A program made the position numbers and the translations under genes. Source: JACRLI01 sp035542815 (GTDB lineage: Bacteria; Eisenbacteria; RBG-16-71-46; JACRLI01). From it: DNA of 27,566 nt. The stretch is from assembly GCA_035542815.1 (NCBI GenBank), contig DATKKS010000102.1, positions 1 to 27,566 on the forward strand, written 5' to 3'. This document shows, one piece after another, positions 7,549-15,920 of this stretch (its first letter is position 1; every line of letters begins with the position of its first letter). A model generated the notes under the pieces. It was not told the DNA's origin. It was given only the letters and a program-made list of their open reading frames with translations, and ran no database searches.

Positions 7549-9264
7549 TCACAGCCGTCGGTAGCGGTGCGGGGGCGGCGCGGGGTGGATGATCGCCTTG
7601 CGCTCCGGCACGCCGGGCGGGCGGGGCGGCCCGAGTTGCGGGAGCTGCGGCCCGCCGGTGACGTAGGCCCGCCAGGGCGGCGGGGCGGACCGCGCCTGAG
7701 GCAGGGCGGCGCCGATCTCGGTGGTGTTGAGAGCCAGCCAGGCGCGCACCCGCGGGTCCGGCGGGCGGCGCGGGTCGCGGGGCACCACGAAGGCGCGCGC
7801 GTGGCGGCCGTCGGCCAGCCGGAGGAACGCCTCCCAAGCCAGCGGCCGGCCGCGGTCCTGCCAGGCCGCGCCGCGGCGGAAGAGGTAGAACGCCAGCGCC
7901 TCGGGGTCGGGCGCGAGGAAGGCGGTGGCGTCCAGCGCGGCGCCCTGGATCGGGGACTCCAGCAGCGCGCCCAGGTCCCGGTAGCCGTTGCGGACTTCGG
8001 CGCGGTGCAGCGCGGGCAGGCTCAGGGCCGCCTGCCACGCGAGCACCAGGCACAGCCCGGCGGCGACCAGGCCCAGCTTGAGCGGCGGGGCCGCGTAACG
8101 GCCCGCGATGAGCCACACCAGCGCGGTCCACACCAGCAGCACCGCGGCCGCCAGCGCCGGGCCGCCCAGGGGGCGCACGGCCGCCGCGCTGGCCGGCGCG
8201 AGGGCCGCCGCGGCGGCCAGCGGCAGCAGCGCCAGCATCGCCCGGGCGGCCGGGGGGTACCGCCACTGCTCCTCGGTGCTCCAGCGGCACAGCTCCTCGG
8301 CCCCGGCGGCGGCCAGCAGCGCCCAGCACGGGAGCAGCAGCAGCGCTCCCGGGCCGTCCGGCGCGCCGCGCCGCGCCAGGGTCGCGCACAGCAGCCAGGC
8401 GAGGGCGCCCAGGCGCAGCGGTTCGGGGGGCTCGCGCAGGTAGGCCAGCACGCCCAGCGCCACCAGCGGGAGCGCCGGGGCGAGCGCCACCCACAGCTGG
8501 CGTTGAGCCGCCGCCGGCCACGCCGACGGGGGCGCGGCGCCGGTCAGAGGCGCCACCAGCGCCGCCAGCCAGTGGGCGTCGGTGGACGGGGAGAGCAGCG
8601 ACACCAGCACCCAGTGCGAACCGGCGGCCGCGGCGAACAGCGCCAGCGGCACCAGCGCCAGGCGCAGCCGGTGCGCGCGCCGCCCGCGCCCGCCCGCGGC
8701 CACCGCGAGGAGCGCCCCGGCCAGAACCGGCAGGCAGGCCCACGGCCGGCACAGGAACGACAGCCCCAGCGCCACGCCGGCCAGGCCCAGGTTGGGGTGG
8801 GGGGTGCCCCGGGCGGCGCGCACCGCGGCCCAGAAGCCGCCCAGCGCCAGCGCGGCCGCCAGGGCGTCGGGGGTGGCCAGGCGCCCCGCGAGGACCGCCA
8901 GGGGATTCAGCGCGAACACCCCCAGGGCGGTGATCCCCGCGAGGCGGGTGCGGGCGGAGGCCAGGGAGAGCAGCGCGAGCCCCGCGCCCAGCACCGCCAG
9001 CGCCGAGGGCAGCCGCAGGGCGGCCTCGGGGCGCAGCGGCAGGCGCAGGAACAGCCCGGTGAGGGCGGGGTACAGAAACGGAGTGGCGCCCGGCGGGCCG
9101 GCGGGCTCGGGGGACGCGTTGAGCAGCTGCGCGGGGTGCTCCGCCACGTTGCGGGCCATGACCGCGTGGCGGGCCTCCTCGCCACCCCGGATGTCGGTCC
9201 GGCCCAGGCCGAACAGCAGCAGGGCGCCGGCGGCAAAGATCACCAGGAACGAAAGTACGCGCAC
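7549..9264 (-). CDS. GT39/ArnT-like integral membrane glycosyltransferase
   Basis: 571 aa, starting at the ATG at 9264. After a first membrane helix, residues 24-40 contain D-I-R-G-G-E-E-A-R. This acidic first periplasmic loop is typical of GT-C enzymes of the PMT/ArnT type, in which the Asp and Glu bind the polyprenyl-phosphate sugar donor or metal. About 10-12 hydrophobic segments follow to residue about 430. A soluble periplasmic domain comes last, with an A-F-Y-L-F-R-R-G stretch and a basic end. The family moves a sugar from a lipid-phosphate carrier onto lipid A, protein or another glycan at the periplasmic face; the acceptor here is unknown. It is divergent from the 9376 gene (111 bases apart), whose downstream genes include a GT2, which suggests a shared glycan theme. 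Confidence 0.8.
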   Translation of the reverse strand: MRVLSFLVIFAAGALLLFGLGRTDIRGGEEARHAVMARNVAEHPAQLLNASPEPAGPPGATPFLYPALTGLFLRLPLRPEAALRLPSALAVLGAGLALLSLASARTRLAGITALGVFALNPLAVLAGRLATPDALAAALALGGFWAAVRAARGTPHPNLGLAGVALGLSFLCRPWACLPVLAGALLAVAAGGRGRRAHRLRLALVPLALFAAAAGSHWVLVSLLSPSTDAHWLAALVAPLTGAAPPSAWPAAAQRQLWVALAPALPLVALGVLAYLREPPEPLRLGALAWLLCATLARRGAPDGPGALLLLPCWALLAAAGAEELCRWSTEEQWRYPPAARAMLALLPLAAAAALAPASAAAVRPLGGPALAAAVLLVWTALVWLIAGRYAAPPLKLGLVAAGLCLVLAWQAALSLPALHRAEVRNGYRDLGALLESPIQGAALDATAFLAPDPEALAFYLFRRGAAWQDRGRPLAWEAFLRLADGRHARAFVVPRDPRRPPDPRVRAWLALNTTEIGAALPQARSAPPPWRAYVTGGPQLPQLGPPRPPGVPERKAIIHPAPPPHRYRRL

Positions 9265-9375
9265 GGGTTCTCGTCGCCCTCAGGTTGGGCGGACACGGTA
9301 CCATCCGGCCGCCGCCCCGGCAAGGGCGGGCCTCGGCGGGGCGGGCGGCGAACCGCGGCGGAACGGAGGATCGGC

Positions 9376-10347
9376 ATGATCGGGCAGTCGTGGCGGAACC
9401 GAACTCGAAGCGGGCGGCGCGCGGCGGGGATCCTCGGGGGCCCCGCGGTGGCGCTGTCGCTGGGCGCACTGGCGCTGGCCGCACTGGGGTGGGGCCCGGA
9501 GCCGGCCGGGGCCGCGATCCAGCCCCGTGCGCTCACCTACCACGTGGGCTTCAACGGCGCGCCCAGCTGGACCCCGGACGGGCGCCTGGTGTTCCCCTCG
9601 GGGCGGGAGACCTCGGTGCAGCGCGTGAGCCTGTGGATCACTTCGGCCGACACCGACACCGCGATGCAGATCACCTGGGGCACCTGGGACGCGGACTGTC
9701 CGGCGGTGAGCCCCGACGGCCGCTCGGTGGTGTTCATGAGCAACCGCACCGGACACTACAGCCTCTACCTGAAGCAGTTCGACCCGGACAGCACCTGGGC
9801 GGTGGCCGACCCCCAGTACGTCAACCTCTACCCCAGGTGGTTCAAGGACGGGCGGCGCATCCTGTACGTGTCCCAGCGCGACACCCTGCAGGGGCTCTAC
9901 GTGCGCGATCTGGCCACCGGCCGCGAGACCTGCCTGTTCCAGTCCCCGCAGGTGATCTACTTCCCGACGCTCAGCCCGGACGAGAAGGAGGTGTTCTTCT
10001 CCTGGGGCAAGACCCACGTGTACTTCGACCTGTACCGCGTGCCGGTGACCGGGGGCGAGCCGCAGCCGTGGTGCCAGATGCCGGGCTTCAAGATGTCGCC
10101 CACGTTCACCCCGGACGGCACCCACGTGCTGTTCGCGCGCGCCAACGAGCACGCCGTGTACGAGCTCTGGGTGGCGCCGCTGTCGGCGCCGCTGGCGGGC
10201 CACAAGGTGGAGACCGGGCTGCCCAGCTCCTACTACCCGGCCTTCTCGCCCGACGGCAAGCGCCTGGCGTTCTGCTCCAGGGATGAGACCGGCGTGGTGG
10301 ACGTGTGGGTGGCGCCCTGGCCACCCGGCGAGGTGGAGGCGCATTGA
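9376..10347 (+). CDS. TolB-like (PD40 repeat) exported beta-propeller protein
   Basis: 323 aa. The ATG at 9376 has an ideal GGAGGA (9365-9370) five bases upstream. A signal peptide or anchor covers residues about 15-45. Six PD40/WD-like repeats follow, each with a P-x-W/F-x-P/D-D-G or S-P-D-G-x-x-V/L-x-F core: SWTPDGRLVF, AVSPDGRSVVF, RWFKDGRRILY, TLSPDEKEVFF, TFTPDGTHVLF and AFSPDGKRLAF. This fits a six-bladed propeller like the C-terminal half of TolB, without TolB's N-terminal domain. Such proteins usually bind partner proteins in the periplasm and are not enzymes. Its stop overlaps the TTG start of the GT2 gene, so the propeller is translationally linked to the glycosyltransferase. A pal-tolB cluster is not visible, so it should not be called TolB. 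Confidence 0.8.
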   Translation: MIGQSWRNRTRSGRRAAGILGGPAVALSLGALALAALGWGPEPAGAAIQPRALTYHVGFNGAPSWTPDGRLVFPSGRETSVQRVSLWITSADTDTAMQITWGTWDADCPAVSPDGRSVVFMSNRTGHYSLYLKQFDPDSTWAVADPQYVNLYPRWFKDGRRILYVSQRDTLQGLYVRDLATGRETCLFQSPQVIYFPTLSPDEKEVFFSWGKTHVYFDLYRVPVTGGEPQPWCQMPGFKMSPTFTPDGTHVLFARANEHAVYELWVAPLSAPLAGHKVETGLPSSYYPAFSPDGKRLAFCSRDETGVVDVWVAPWPPGEVEAH

Positions 10348-11213
10348 GCCCCGGCCCGCGCGCCTCGGTGCTCATCCGCACGCGGGACGGCGGCGAGCGG
10401 CTCCGGCGGGTGGTGGCGCAGGTCGAGGCGCAGCGGGAGGTGGAGTTCGAGGTGGTGCTGCTGGACAGCGGCTCCACCGACGGGGTGAGCGCGGCGCTGG
10501 CCGGAGGCCGGGTGCGCTGGGTGGGCCTGGAGGGGCCGTTCACCCACCCGCGCAGCTCCAACGCCGCGGCCCGCGCGGCGCGCGGCGAGCTGCTGGTGTT
10601 CCTGTCCCAGGACGCCGTGCCGCTGGCGGACCGGTGGCTGGCGCGCCTGCTGGCGCCTCTGGAGGAGCCGGCCGTGGCCGCGGCCTTCAGCCGGCAGGTG
10701 CCGGACGCCCGCACCCCGGCGCTGGAGGCGCGCGATCTCGAGCGCGCCTACCCGCCCCGCGGCGCCTCGCCCACGGTGCTCTCCAACGCTGCCTCGGTGC
10801 TCCGCCGTGCGCTGTGGGCGGAGCACCCCTTCGACGAATCGCTGCCGCTGGCCGAGGATCTGGAATGGGGCCTGTGGGCTCAGGCCCGGGGGCTGCGCGT
10901 GGCGTACGTGCCGGAGTCCGTGGTGGAGCACCCGCACCGCTTCGACGAATCCCGCCTGGACGAACGCTACCGCGCCGAGGGGCGGGCCCTGGCGCAGCTG
11001 GGGCGGAACCCCTTCGGCGCGGGCCCGCCCGCGGGCGCCTGGCTGCGCGGGCTGCCCGGCGACCTCGCCGCGGTGCTGCGCGCGGGGCGCTGGCGCGAGC
11101 TGGGCACGCCGTGGAGCTACCACCTGCGCATGTACCGGGCGCTGCGCGCGGGGTATGAGGACGTGGCGCGGGCGTCGGCGGCCGCGCCGGAGACCGCGGG
11201 GGAGCGGCGGTGA
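10344..11213 (+). CDS. Family 2 glycosyltransferase
   Basis: 289 aa. I chose the TTG at 10344 as the start: it overlaps the upstream TGA, has GGAGG (10335-10339) just upstream, and puts the first beta-strand (ASVLIRTRDGGE) at the N-terminus as in other GT2 enzymes. The ATG at 10305 lies inside the previous gene. GT-A motifs visible are D41-S-G-S-T-D46 (nucleotide binding), a degenerate DxD with D90 (FLSQDA), and E171-D172 (AEDLEW, catalytic-base region). The HPHRFDESR segment and C-terminal basic helices resemble rhamnosyltransferase-like GT2 proteins. It is cytoplasmic or membrane-associated and would transfer a nucleotide-activated sugar to an unknown acceptor. It overlaps the next gene by 4 bases (GTGA). 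Confidence 0.85.
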   Translation: MSPGPRASVLIRTRDGGERLRRVVAQVEAQREVEFEVVLLDSGSTDGVSAALAGGRVRWVGLEGPFTHPRSSNAAARAARGELLVFLSQDAVPLADRWLARLLAPLEEPAVAAAFSRQVPDARTPALEARDLERAYPPRGASPTVLSNAASVLRRALWAEHPFDESLPLAEDLEWGLWAQARGLRVAYVPESVVEHPHRFDESRLDERYRAEGRALAQLGRNPFGAGPPAGAWLRGLPGDLAAVLRAGRWRELGTPWSYHLRMYRALRAGYEDVARASAAAPETAGERR

Positions 11214-12286
11214 ACGCTCCCTGGACCGCGTGGGGCGATCCGGCCGCCGAGAAGGTCGCCGGTCACCTGCTCGAGGGCCTGACCCAGGACTTGCTGAAGG
11301 CCTGGGGGCGGCTCCTGGACGGGTTGCTGGTGGTGGGCGGGTACGGGCGCGGGGAAGGCAGCCTGCTGCGCACCTCGATCGGCGGCTACCGACCGTGGAA
11401 CGACGTGGACCTGGTGTTGCTCCGGCGCCCCGGAGAGGCGCCCCCGGCGGGCTGGCACGGGCAGGCCGACGCGTGGGCGGCCCACTGGGACCTGGACTCG
11501 GTGGATCTGGTGTGGGCCGGCCCGGCGGAGTGGCGCCGGCGGCCGAGCAGCCTGTTTCACGTGGAGGTGCGGGCCGGGCACCGGGTGCTGTGGGGCTCGG
11601 GCGCGGCGGCGGAGCTGCTGCCCGCGGGGCTGGCGCGCGGCGAGCGGCTGCGCGAGGCGCACTGGCTGCTGGCCAACCGCGGCTTCGCGCTGCTGCTCCT
11701 GGGCCTGCCCGGCCTGCTCACCGGGCAGCGCGCCGGGGCCAGCTTCCGCCTCAACGCGCTGCTCAAGGCCCGCCTGGCGGTGGGCGACGCGCGCCTGCTG
11801 GCGCAGGGCCGGCTGCCGCTGCGATACGCCGAGCGGCCGGCCGCGCTGCGCTCGCTGGGCGCCCCCGCGGAGGTGCTGGCGGCGCACGCCGGGGCGGTGG
11901 AGCTGAAGCTGCGCCCCACCGAGGCGTGGGCCAGCGCCCCCCGGGACGTCCCGGCCGAGGCCCGCGCGGCCGCGCGGCTGTGGCTTGCGCACGGCCCGCT
12001 GGCCCTGGCCGGGACGGACGCCGCGGGCTACCCGGGCTACGTGGCCGCCCGCCTGGGCAGCTGGCGGCGCCGGCTGCGCCGCGCCCTCGCCGGGGGCGGC
12101 GGGCGGGCGCTGGAGCCGGCGGCGCGCCTGGGGGCCGGCGTGCCGCTGCTCATGGCCGGGTTCGCCGAGCCGGCGGGGTGGGACCCGGCGCCGCTAGCGG
12201 CGCTGTGGCCGGGCGAGGTGAGCCCGGACGCTCCCTGGAGCCAGGCCGCGGCGCGGCTGTGCGAGAAGTGGCTGGAGGGCAAGTGA
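11210..12286 (+). CDS. Nucleotidyltransferase-fold protein
   Basis: 358 aa from a GTG that overlaps the upstream stop (GTGA). Residues 41-49 read V-V-G-G-Y-G-R-G-E, the P-loop-like GG motif seen in GlnD-type and other pol-beta nucleotidyltransferases. It is followed by N64-D65-V-D67 (the D-x-D metal pair) and a likely third carboxylate at D99 (SVDLVW). The spacing between GG and DxD is somewhat longer than in GlnD, with a Tyr/Trp insertion. The rest (about 110-350) is helical, with Leu/Ala-rich segments. No GlnD HD or ACT domains are present, so it is not a PII uridylyltransferase. Lying between a GT2 and an alkaline-phosphatase-fold protein, it may activate or modify a sugar or lipid-linked intermediate; this is inference from context. 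Confidence 0.7.
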   Translation: MNAPWTAWGDPAAEKVAGHLLEGLTQDLLKAWGRLLDGLLVVGGYGRGEGSLLRTSIGGYRPWNDVDLVLLRRPGEAPPAGWHGQADAWAAHWDLDSVDLVWAGPAEWRRRPSSLFHVEVRAGHRVLWGSGAAAELLPAGLARGERLREAHWLLANRGFALLLLGLPGLLTGQRAGASFRLNALLKARLAVGDARLLAQGRLPLRYAERPAALRSLGAPAEVLAAHAGAVELKLRPTEAWASAPRDVPAEARAAARLWLAHGPLALAGTDAAGYPGYVAARLGSWRRRLRRALAGGGGRALEPAARLGAGVPLLMAGFAEPAGWDPAPLAALWPGEVSPDAPWSQAAARLCEKWLEGK

Positions 12287-12365
12287 GCGCGCGGTGCGGG
12301 CCGCGCGCGGAGCGCCGGGGCGCGGCCCGGCGCGCGAGCCGCGCCGCCGGCCGGCGGGAGGAGGC

Positions 12366-13523
12366 ATGAAGCGCCAGCTCTTCGTCCTGATCGACGCCAT
12401 GGGTTGGGAGGTGGTGTGCCGCCACCACGCCTTCGAGACGCTGGCCCCCAACCGCCGCCCGCTGGAGACGGTGCTGGGCTACAGCTCGGGGGCCATCCCC
12501 ACCATCCTCTCCGGCCGGATGCCCCGGGAGCACGGCCACTGGGCCCTCTTCCCGCGGGCGCTGGGCCGCTCGCCCTTCGCCTGGACCGCCTGGCTGCGGC
12601 TGTTGCCGCGCTCCTGGCAGCACCGCTACCGGGTGCGCCGGTTCATCCGCGAGGCCACCCGGCAGCGCGAGCACATCACCGGCTACTTCCAGATCTACGA
12701 CGTGCCGGTGTGGCTGCTGGCGCGCCTGGACTACGCCGAGCGGCACGACCTGTGGACCCCCGGCGGGCTGGCCCCCGAGGGCGGCGTGTTCGACCGCTGG
12801 CGCGAGCAGGGCCGCGCCTACTTCAGCTCCGGCTGGGAGGGCCCCGACGAGGACAAGTTCGCCCGGGCGCTGCGGACGGCCGCGGACCCCGCGGTGCGCG
12901 CCTACTTCGTCTACGCCACCGAGCTGGACGCGCTGATGCACCGCGTGGGCACGCACGACCTCGAGGTCGGCGCGCTGCTGCGCCGCTACGAGGACCGCAC
13001 CGCGGCGCTGGTGCGCGCGCTGGCGGCGGGCGGGGAGGAGCCCGAGCTGTGGGTGTTCTCCGACCACGGCATGACCGACACCGTCGCCAGCCACGACCTC
13101 ATGGGCGAGGTGGCCGGACTGGGGCTGCGCGAGCGGCGCGACTACCTGGGCTTCTACGACTCCACCATGGCCCGCTTCTGGATCGAGCGCCCGGCGGCCG
13201 AGGCGCCCATCGCCGGGCTCCTGCGGGGTCTGCCGTGGGGCGCGCTGCTGGACCGCGGGGAGCTGCGGCGCCAGGGGCTGGACTTCTCCGACCGGCGCTA
13301 CGGGGACCTCATCTTCCTGATGCAGCCGGGCCACCTCATCGCGCCCAGCTACATGGGCCGCGGGGCGCCCGAGGCCATGCACGGCTTCCACCCGGACCAT
13401 CCCGACTCCGCCGGCGCGCTGCTCTCGCCGCGGCCGCTGCCGGAGGACGTGCGGCACATCCGAGACCTCTACCGGCTGCTGGTGGGAGACGTGGGGAGCG
13501 GGGCGGGGGGCGGCGGGGTCTAG
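12366..13523 (+). CDS. Alkaline-phosphatase-superfamily phosphodiesterase/phosphatase
   Basis: 385 aa. The ATG at 12366 follows a strong GGGAGGAGG site. The metal-site set of type I phosphodiesterases can be followed: D10 (FVLIDAMGW), the nucleophile region Y-S40-S41-G-A-I-P with S-G-R-M-P-x-x-H-G after it, D188 and H192 (LDALMH), D233-H234 (FSDHGM), and H339 (HGFHPD). The nucleophile would be Ser, not the more usual Thr. There is no signal peptide, so it is probably cytoplasmic, which is unusual for this superfamily; a cofactor-type substrate, nucleotide-sugar or lipid-linked phosphodiester is possible. It lies 79 bases after the nucleotidyltransferase gene with no clear promoter or terminator between, so it is probably in the same unit. 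Its TAG stop sits inside CTAG shared with the opposite-strand gene. Confidence 0.82.
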   Translation: MKRQLFVLIDAMGWEVVCRHHAFETLAPNRRPLETVLGYSSGAIPTILSGRMPREHGHWALFPRALGRSPFAWTAWLRLLPRSWQHRYRVRRFIREATRQREHITGYFQIYDVPVWLLARLDYAERHDLWTPGGLAPEGGVFDRWREQGRAYFSSGWEGPDEDKFARALRTAADPAVRAYFVYATELDALMHRVGTHDLEVGALLRRYEDRTAALVRALAAGGEEPELWVFSDHGMTDTVASHDLMGEVAGLGLRERRDYLGFYDSTMARFWIERPAAEAPIAGLLRGLPWGALLDRGELRRQGLDFSDRRYGDLIFLMQPGHLIAPSYMGRGAPEAMHGFHPDHPDSAGALLSPRPLPEDVRHIRDLYRLLVGDVGSGAGGGGV

Positions 13524-14491
13524 GAGCCGGCGCGGTCCTGCTCCGTCCCCAGGCTCGGGTGCAGCTTCCCCATCCGCGCGGCGGCGACGGCTTCCGTGGC
13601 GCCGAAGTAGCCGCCCTCGGTCAGCACGCCAGCCACCAGCGCGAAGGGGCACTCCTCGAACCGGGCGTTGATCGCCTCGACCCCGGCCGGCGGATCGGCC
13701 AGCAGCGGCTCCGGGGGATCCAGTGGCAGGTCCAGCGTGCCGGGGGGTGGGTCCAGGAACGCCGCGCGGGGCGCCAGGGCGTGCACCGGCAGGCTCAGCT
13801 CGCGGGCCGCCAGCAGCAGGGGATAGCTGCCCGCCCGCAGCACCAGCCCGCGCGGCGTGACCGCCTCGGCTCCCACCAGCACCAGCCGCGCGCGGGCCAG
13901 CAGCATGGGCAGCGTGGCGTCGGCGGTGAGCACGCAGCCCGCTCCGGCCGCGCCCAGCGCCGCCGCCAGCGCCACGCCGTCCTGGTGCGGACGGACTTCC
14001 GAGAGCAGCACCCGGAAGCGCCGCCCGCGCCGGCGCGCCTCCAGCAGCGCCGCCTCCACCGCGCTGCTGCGGCCGTAGGTCGCCACCACCGCGCCATCCG
14101 GGATGAGCGCCGCCGCGGCTTCCCCCACGCGCGTCTCGGCGGCCCCCAGGTCGGCCGCATAGCGCTCCACGGCCTCGCGCATGCGCTCCGCGGCGCACTC
14201 CGGCGAGGCCGACTCCTTCCGGGCCTTGTCGTGCACCCGGGCCACGCGGTCCAGCAGCCGCCACACCGCGCCAGCGGCCGGGTGCGCGCCCCCCAGCGAC
14301 CGCAGCACGGGGGCCAGCTCCGCCAGCGCGCCGGCCGGCGGGTGCGCCAGGGCTTTCTGGAGCAGCGCGGCCGCGCCCCGCGCGAGGGCGGTGCCGCCCG
14401 AGGAGCGGTCGTCCCGCCACCGCCGGAGGGCCTCCGAGTCGAATCCCCCGGCGCCGGGCGGGGCCGCGCCGGCTCCGGCCGGCCCGCTCAC
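13520..14491 (-). CDS. eIF2B alpha/beta/delta-like protein
   Basis: 323 aa from the GTG at 14491, which overlaps the lysA stop (GTGA). The N-terminal helical half (about 17-125) and the C-terminal Rossmann-like half match the eIF2B/MTNA/ribose-1,5-bisphosphate isomerase superfamily. Visible landmarks are T138-Y-G-R-S-S-A-V (phosphate-binding turn, family form T-x-S-x-x-V), E-V-R-P-H-Q-D-G, the V-L-V-G-A-E209-A-V core and R-A-G-S-Y-P-L-L-L-A-A. In isomerases of this fold the residue at the position of E209 is normally the catalytic Asp (GAD), and K-x-G-T-Y is usual where RAGSY stands here. Isomerase activity (MtnA or R15P type) is therefore uncertain, and a regulatory or sugar-phosphate-binding role is possible. 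It is translationally coupled to lysA. Confidence 0.72.
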   Translation of the reverse strand: MSGPAGAGAAPPGAGGFDSEALRRWRDDRSSGGTALARGAAALLQKALAHPPAGALAELAPVLRSLGGAHPAAGAVWRLLDRVARVHDKARKESASPECAAERMREAVERYAADLGAAETRVGEAAAALIPDGAVVATYGRSSAVEAALLEARRRGRRFRVLLSEVRPHQDGVALAAALGAAGAGCVLTADATLPMLLARARLVLVGAEAVTPRGLVLRAGSYPLLLAARELSLPVHALAPRAAFLDPPPGTLDLPLDPPEPLLADPPAGVEAINARFEECPFALVAGVLTEGGYFGATEAVAAARMGKLHPSLGTEQDRAGS

Positions 14492-15765
14492 AGCGCCACC
14501 TCGCCGTGCCCTTCCAGGCGCGCCAGGTCGGCCAGGTTCTCGCCCCGGCGGGTCACCCAGGCGCGCCGGCCGTCCACCCACACCTCGGGCAGGCGCGGCC
14601 GGCCGTTGTAATTGGAAGCCATGCTGTAGCCGTAGGCGCCGACGTGCCTCACCGCCACCAGGTCGCCCGGCAGCAGCTGCGGCAGCTCGCGTTCCTGGGC
14701 CAGGAAGTCGCCGCTCTCGCAGATCGGTCCCACCACGTCCGCGACCAGCTGCGGACCCTCGCGCGGCACCACCGGCACGATGTCGTGGTAAGCCTCGTAC
14801 AGGGCCGGGCGAATGAGGTCGTTCATCCCCAGCTCCACGATGACGAAGCGCCGCCCATGCGAGGTCTTCACCCCCAGCACCTGGCCCACCAGCACGCCGG
14901 AATCGGCGACCAGATAGCGCCCCGGCTCCAGGATGCACCGTCGCCCGCGCCAGAAGGCCGCGTCCTCCAGGCCCTGGGCCAGGCGCGCCAGGTCCAGGTC
15001 GCGGCCCTCGCCGGCGTAGTCCACGCCGAAGCCCCCGCCCAGGTTCAGGACTTCCATCCGGAAGCCCCGGCCCTCCAGCGCCAGGCCGAAGTCGCGCACC
15101 CGCTCGAAGCCCGCCTGGATGGTGCCGGGATCCATGATCTGCGAGCCCACGTGGAAGTGCAGCCCCACGAACCGCAGGCCCGGGAACTCCGCCGCGCGGC
15201 CCACCACCCTGCCGGCCTCCTCGAAGTCCATCCCGAACTTGGAGGTCCGCAGCGCGGTGGCCACGTAGGGGTGGGTGTCGGGGTCGAGGTCGGGGTTGAC
15301 CCGCAGCAGCAGCTCCAGCCGGCGCCCGACCGACTCCGCGGCGCGCTCCAGGCGCGGCAGCTCCCAGGCCCCGTCCACGTTGACGTAGGCCACCTGTGCG
15401 ACCAGCGCGGCATCCAGGTCCCGGGCCATCTTGCCGTTGCCGTTGAACACGATCCGGGGGCCGTCGAAGCCGGCCCGCCGGGCGCAGTCCAGCTCCGCCT
15501 CGGACACCACCTCCGCGCCCAGACCCAGGGCCTGGAGGCAGCCCAGAACCGCCGGGTTGGTGTTGGCTTTGACCGCGTAGGCCACCAGGTCGGCCCGCCC
15601 GGCGAAGGCCTCCAGCACCGCCCGCGCCCGCCGCTCCACCGCCGCGCGGCTGTAGACGTAGCACGGGCCCACGGCGCGGTGGAGCGCCTCGAGGGGCAGC
15701 TCCTCGACGTGCAGGCGCCCCTCGCGGTAGGCGAAGGGCTCGAGGCCCGGCGGGCGGTTGAGCAT
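14488..15765 (-). CDS. lysA: Diaminopimelate decarboxylase
   Basis: 425 aa, starting at the ATG at 15765 (the sequence before it lacks family similarity). This is a fold-III PLP enzyme that converts meso-diaminopimelate to lysine and CO2, the last step of lysine synthesis. The PLP lysine is K66 in YAVKANTN. HVGSQI, the GGGFGVDY phosphate-binding loop, EPGRYLVADSG and catalytic C349 in P-I-C-E-S-G-D are all visible, and the length is normal for the family. The order of blocks distinguishes it from ornithine/arginine decarboxylases. It is the first gene of a minus-strand pair with the eIF2B-like gene, divergent from the aldolase gene across 280 bases. I see no lysine riboswitch in the leader. 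Confidence 0.95.
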   Translation of the reverse strand: MLNRPPGLEPFAYREGRLHVEELPLEALHRAVGPCYVYSRAAVERRARAVLEAFAGRADLVAYAVKANTNPAVLGCLQALGLGAEVVSEAELDCARRAGFDGPRIVFNGNGKMARDLDAALVAQVAYVNVDGAWELPRLERAAESVGRRLELLLRVNPDLDPDTHPYVATALRTSKFGMDFEEAGRVVGRAAEFPGLRFVGLHFHVGSQIMDPGTIQAGFERVRDFGLALEGRGFRMEVLNLGGGFGVDYAGEGRDLDLARLAQGLEDAAFWRGRRCILEPGRYLVADSGVLVGQVLGVKTSHGRRFVIVELGMNDLIRPALYEAYHDIVPVVPREGPQLVADVVGPICESGDFLAQERELPQLLPGDLVAVRHVGAYGYSMASNYNGRPRLPEVWVDGRRAWVTRRGENLADLARLEGHGEVAL

Positions 15766-15838
15766 GGCCCCGAGGCTAGCCGCTGGCCCCGCCCGGGGCA
15801 AGCGCCGGAACCGCGCCCGGCCGCGCCCGCCCCGGCCT

Positions 15839-15873
15839 GCCGGCCGATTCTGGCCGGCTCCGACCGGCGCCGG
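15839..15873. repeat. Inverted repeats in the lysA/aldolase divergent region
   Basis: GCCGGCC (15839-15845) and GGCCGGC (15852-15858) form a 7-bp perfect stem with a 6-base loop, followed by the 10-bp palindrome CCGGCGCCGG (15864-15873). They lie in the lysA 5' region and upstream of the aldolase promoter. They could be an operator or RNA hairpin, but such words are common in this base composition. Confidence 0.35.
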
Positions 15874-15920
15874 CCGGGGTGGGCCGCCGGGCGGGCGCGG
15901 CCCGGCCCGCGCCGGCCGCG

